From Anaerotignum neopropionicum (GTDB lineage: Bacteria > Bacillota > Clostridia > Lachnospirales > Anaerotignaceae), in NCBI RefSeq assembly GCF_001571775.1, contig NZ_LRVM01000006.1, positions 124,001 through 188,000 on the forward strand: a DNA stretch of 64,000 bases. Direction: 5' to 3'. Shown here one piece after another: positions 61,324 through 64,000 of the stretch (its first letter is position 1; every line of letters begins with the position of its first letter). The notes under the pieces were generated by a model that was not told where the DNA came from, made no database searches, and was given only the letters and a program-made list of their open reading frames with translations. A program made the translations under genes and the position numbers.

Positions 61324-64000
61324 TTAAAGTTCTTCCTCCACAGGCTCCTGCATAGCTCCCCACTGGGCACGGGTAATGAGCACCTTCCTGGGCTTACTTC
61401 CATCCTCGGAACCTACCATGCCCTTGCGCTCCAACTCGTCCATCAGCCTTGCGGCACGATTATAGCCAATTCTAAACTGCCTCTGCAACATAGAAACCGA
61501 TGCCTTTTCCTTCTCAATGATTAAATCTACAGCTTGTTCAAAAAATTCGTCGCTCTCTTCATCCCCATCCATGCCGGTTTTTGTTACCTTTGTAATTTGG
61601 TCTATGGTGTCTTGGGTATAATTAGGACGTCCACTTTTTTTCAAGAAGGAAACAATATCCTCCACCTCTTTATCCGTAACAAAAGCCCCCTGTAAACGGG
61701 CGGGCTTACTTTGTCCCGCAGGGTAGAATAGCATATCCCCTTTCCCCAAAAGCTTTTCCGCCCCAACCATATCCAAAATTGTTCTGGAATCAATGCCAGA
61801 GGATACTGCAAATGCCAAACGAGAAGGAATATTTGCCTTAATAACACCGGTAATGACATCTACGGAGGGTCTTTGGGTTGCAATGATCAAATGCATCCCT
61901 GCCGCACGAGCCATCTGTGCCAATCGGCAAATGGAATCCTCCACTTCACCGGGTGCCGCCATCATCAAATCTGCCAACTCGTCAATGACGATGACAATTT
62001 GGGGCATTTTCCCTTTTTCGTCCCCTTCTTCGTCCTTCATGGCGTTAAAGCCCTTAATATCCCTCACACCGAATGCGGCAAAATCATTGTATCTTTGCAG
62101 CATTTCACGCACGGCCCAATTCAAAGCGGCAGACGCCTTTTTCGGGTCGGTCACTACAGGAATCAGCAAATGAGGAATCCCGTTATATACGCTCAATTCC
62201 ACCACCTTGGGGTCAACCAACAACAGCTTTACGTCCTTCGGGTCTGACTTATATAAAATACTGGTAATCAATGTATTGATACAAACACTCTTACCACTGC
62301 CCGTTGCGCCGGCAATCAAAAGGTGGGGCATTTTCGCAATATCCGTAATCACAGGATTTCCCGCAATATCCTCTCCCAAAGCAAAGGCCAGCTTGGAGGT
62401 ATGATTTTGAAAGGCATCGCTGTCCACCACGGTTCTTAAGTAAACGGATTGTGTTTCCTTGTTAGGCACTTCAATGCCCACTGCCGCCTTACCGGGAATA
62501 GGCGCCTCAATTCTAATTCCGCTTGCCGCCAAATTCAGCGCAATATCATCGGCCAAATTAACAATTTTACTCACCTTCACCCCTTGGCTGGGGGATAATT
62601 CGTAACGAGTAACCGTAGGTCCTCGGTTGATTTGAATTACTTTTGCATCTACGCCGAAGCTTTTCAACGTGGATTCCAGCTTCCTTGCATTGGCAAGCAT
62701 CTCTGCTTTGGAGTCCCCTCCGCCAGTTTTGGGGTCTTTTCCCAAAAGCTCAATGGGCGGAAAAATATAAGGGATTTCTTCTTCCACAGGGGCAGAGGGA
62801 ATTTCCTTTTGCTCCGCCGTATTTTCCGACTGTGTAGATGGTATAATCTCTGCCTTTTTTGCTACTGGATCATCACAATCCTCCACCGCATCATTTTCCA
62901 AAACATTGATTTCCATATCCTCCGCCTCAGGCGCGGGCTCGTCCTCTGTGAAAATAATATCCTCCTGAACAAAAGCTCCCTCCTCCGGAAGCTCTCTAAA
63001 AATATCCTCCAGCATCTGCTCCCCTTCGTCCATAGGCTCCTTGGCATGCACAATTACAGGAATTCCCGCCCCTTCCTCGGGCTGTGCCTTTTCTATTTCA
63101 AAATCCTCAGCTTCCCTTACCTCCCCCTCTTGGCTTTCATATTCCTCTAGGGTGAAATTATAAATTGGGGTTGATTTTCTAAGCTTAGACGGCTCTTTTT
63201 TTCGAAATACCGTTTCCTCAACCAAAGGTACCTCAACGGGACATCCTTCCCCCTCCATCAGCTCAATATTATAACTGTCCTTCTTCACTTTTCGTTTCAG
63301 TCTGCGCTCTTGTTTTTCCGCCTCCTCTAACTCCTTTAGACGAATCTGCTCAGCCTTGCTTTTTATTTTTTCATACTTCACCTTTTGCCTTGCCTTACGA
63401 TGGTCAAAATAATCGGCAACGCCTTGGAACAAAGACTTCCCTGTTGCCATAATCAAAGAAATAATCAAAAGGGCAATCAATACCAAAGTGCTTCCCAGGG
63501 TATCCAGGGCATTATATAATAAATTCCCAAATATTCCGCCAAAGAAGCCCCCGTTTGCCACGGAACCCTCGCCATAATACAAGGCTACCTTCTGAATAAA
63601 ATTCAAATTGGAAGTTCCTTCAAAGGGATGAACCAGCTGTGCCCCCGCTGAAACGCTAAGCAAAAATAATAGCCCACCAATCCCTCGAATGACAGGCATT
63701 TTCCGCTCCTCACTTGCCAATAGCCATGCACAATAAGCAATAATAAACAATGGTAATAGCACCCCTGCAAAACCAAACAAGCCTTTAAACAAGCTATTAA
63801 ATGCATGCCCAATAAACCCCATTTTTTCTGTAATCAAACTAATTTCAGCCACCAATGAAACCAGCATGATCACGATGAGAATCACTTCATCCAAAATACT
63901 GTCACCAAAGCGTCCATTTTGCGCCCCCACCTTTGTGGTTTTCTTTTGCTGACCTTGTATTTTTCCTGCTCCACCCTTAGCACCTGTGCTTTTTTTTGTG
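61324..64000 (-). CDS. ftsK: DNA translocase FtsK/SpoIIIE, 5' end outside the window
   Basis: The frame is open from the stop at 61324 to the window edge, so the true start lies beyond 64000; a GTG at 63930 is only an internal codon. The visible ~890 residues begin with a basic segment (KGGAGKIQGQQKKTTK), then four membrane helices, a long acidic linker of about 250 residues, the motor domain with Walker A GATGSGKS and Walker B VIDELADLMM, and the gamma domain (SVSMLQRQFRIGYNRAARLMDELE) that reads polar DNA sequences. It pumps chromosomal DNA at division or into the forespore. Confidence 0.97.
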   Translation of the reverse strand, partial: TKKSTGAKGGAGKIQGQQKKTTKVGAQNGRFGDSILDEVILIVIMLVSLVAEISLITEKMGFIGHAFNSLFKGLFGFAGVLLPLFIIAYCAWLLASEERKMPVIRGIGGLLFLLSVSAGAQLVHPFEGTSNLNFIQKVALYYGEGSVANGGFFGGIFGNLLYNALDTLGSTLVLIALLIISLIMATGKSLFQGVADYFDHRKARQKVKYEKIKSKAEQIRLKELEEAEKQERRLKRKVKKDSYNIELMEGEGCPVEVPLVEETVFRKKEPSKLRKSTPIYNFTLEEYESQEGEVREAEDFEIEKAQPEEGAGIPVIVHAKEPMDEGEQMLEDIFRELPEEGAFVQEDIIFTEDEPAPEAEDMEINVLENDAVEDCDDPVAKKAEIIPSTQSENTAEQKEIPSAPVEEEIPYIFPPIELLGKDPKTGGGDSKAEMLANARKLESTLKSFGVDAKVIQINRGPTVTRYELSPSQGVKVSKIVNLADDIALNLAASGIRIEAPIPGKAAVGIEVPNKETQSVYLRTVVDSDAFQNHTSKLAFALGEDIAGNPVITDIAKMPHLLIAGATGSGKSVCINTLITSILYKSDPKDVKLLLVDPKVVELSVYNGIPHLLIPVVTDPKKASAALNWAVREMLQRYNDFAAFGVRDIKGFNAMKDEEGDEKGKMPQIVIVIDELADLMMAAPGEVEDSICRLAQMARAAGMHLIIATQRPSVDVITGVIKANIPSRLAFAVSSGIDSRTILDMVGAEKLLGKGDMLFYPAGQSKPARLQGAFVTDKEVEDIVSFLKKSGRPNYTQDTIDQITKVTKTGMDGDEESDEFFEQAVDLIIEKEKASVSMLQRQFRIGYNRAARLMDELERKGMVGSEDGSKPRKVLITRAQWGAMQEPVEEEL

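Noticed and set aside
63928-63930. GTG as the start of ftsK
   Set aside because: The frame continues open to the window edge with a basic FtsK-like N-terminal sequence and no ribosome binding site precedes the GTG.

Overview
The window looks like a chromosomal segment of a low-to-moderate GC, Gram-positive anaerobe of the class Clostridia, probably Lachnospirales (an Anaerotignum-like genome would fit, but I cannot prove the genus). Pointers are an L27 with the Firmicutes N-terminal extension next to its Prp protease, RbgA, HemZ, a LysM-GH18 protein of spore type, a TIGR04086-type membrane protein, strong GGAGG ribosome binding sites and a ZTP riboswitch ahead of fhs. There are no rRNA or tRNA genes, no CRISPR array, no transposase and no prophage. 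Almost everything is core chromosome, mostly on the minus strand.

Layout. 0-13 kb: a DMT permease (+), then lepA, a small membrane protein, trkA-trkH potassium uptake, and the relA-dtd-hemZ-hisS operon (all -). 13-20 kb: nagZ (-), the ttcA / tyrosine recombinase / Nudix operon (+), rplS, lepB and rbgA (-), and an AEC permease (-). 20-23 kb: a plus-strand TetR / DUF308 / radical SAM operon of unknown function. 23-29 kb: secD-secF-recJ-apt (-), a TIGR04086-like protein (-) and a PHP phosphoesterase (+). 29-38 kb: envelope and signalling genes, namely a copper-amine-oxidase-like lipoprotein, an OmpR/HK pair, a thioredoxin-like lipoprotein with an atypical CxxD site, a LysM-GH18 protein and a CNNM/CorC protein. 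38-47 kb: ABC-F, lgt, an M16 peptidase pair, a 7TM GGDEF protein and obgE. 48-64 kb: rplU-prp-rpmA, a 921-residue TPR protein with recX, cinA-DMT-recA, the fhs-folD-rimO-pgsA operon under a ZTP riboswitch, and ftsK, whose 5' end runs off the window.

The most unusual content is between the genes. Seven copies (A-G) of one roughly 150-300 bp element lie in intergenic gaps at 3361, 14141, 25641, 44266, 47724, 52608 and 56220. A full copy is a run of five consecutive hairpins with ends related to AGACAAA / TTTGTCT. The third hairpin has a different sequence in each copy but still pairs, and hairpin 2 of copy D is also a compensated variant. Copies E and F are flanked by 20-bp and 18-bp direct repeats (one mismatch each) that sit at identical offsets from the element ends, and copy A has an 8-bp direct repeat at nearly the same place. 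This suggests a mobile, hairpin-rich, non-coding element that duplicates its target. Copies D and G lie between a stop codon and that gene's terminator. Copy E stands between rpmA and obgE, and copy F between recA and recX. No element-encoded protein is visible, so any mobilising enzyme must be elsewhere.

Start codons were re-chosen for many genes (recX, ttcA, rplS, lepB, secD, recA, fhs, cinA, ABC-F and others) because the longest open frames run through the ribosome binding site or into the repeat elements.
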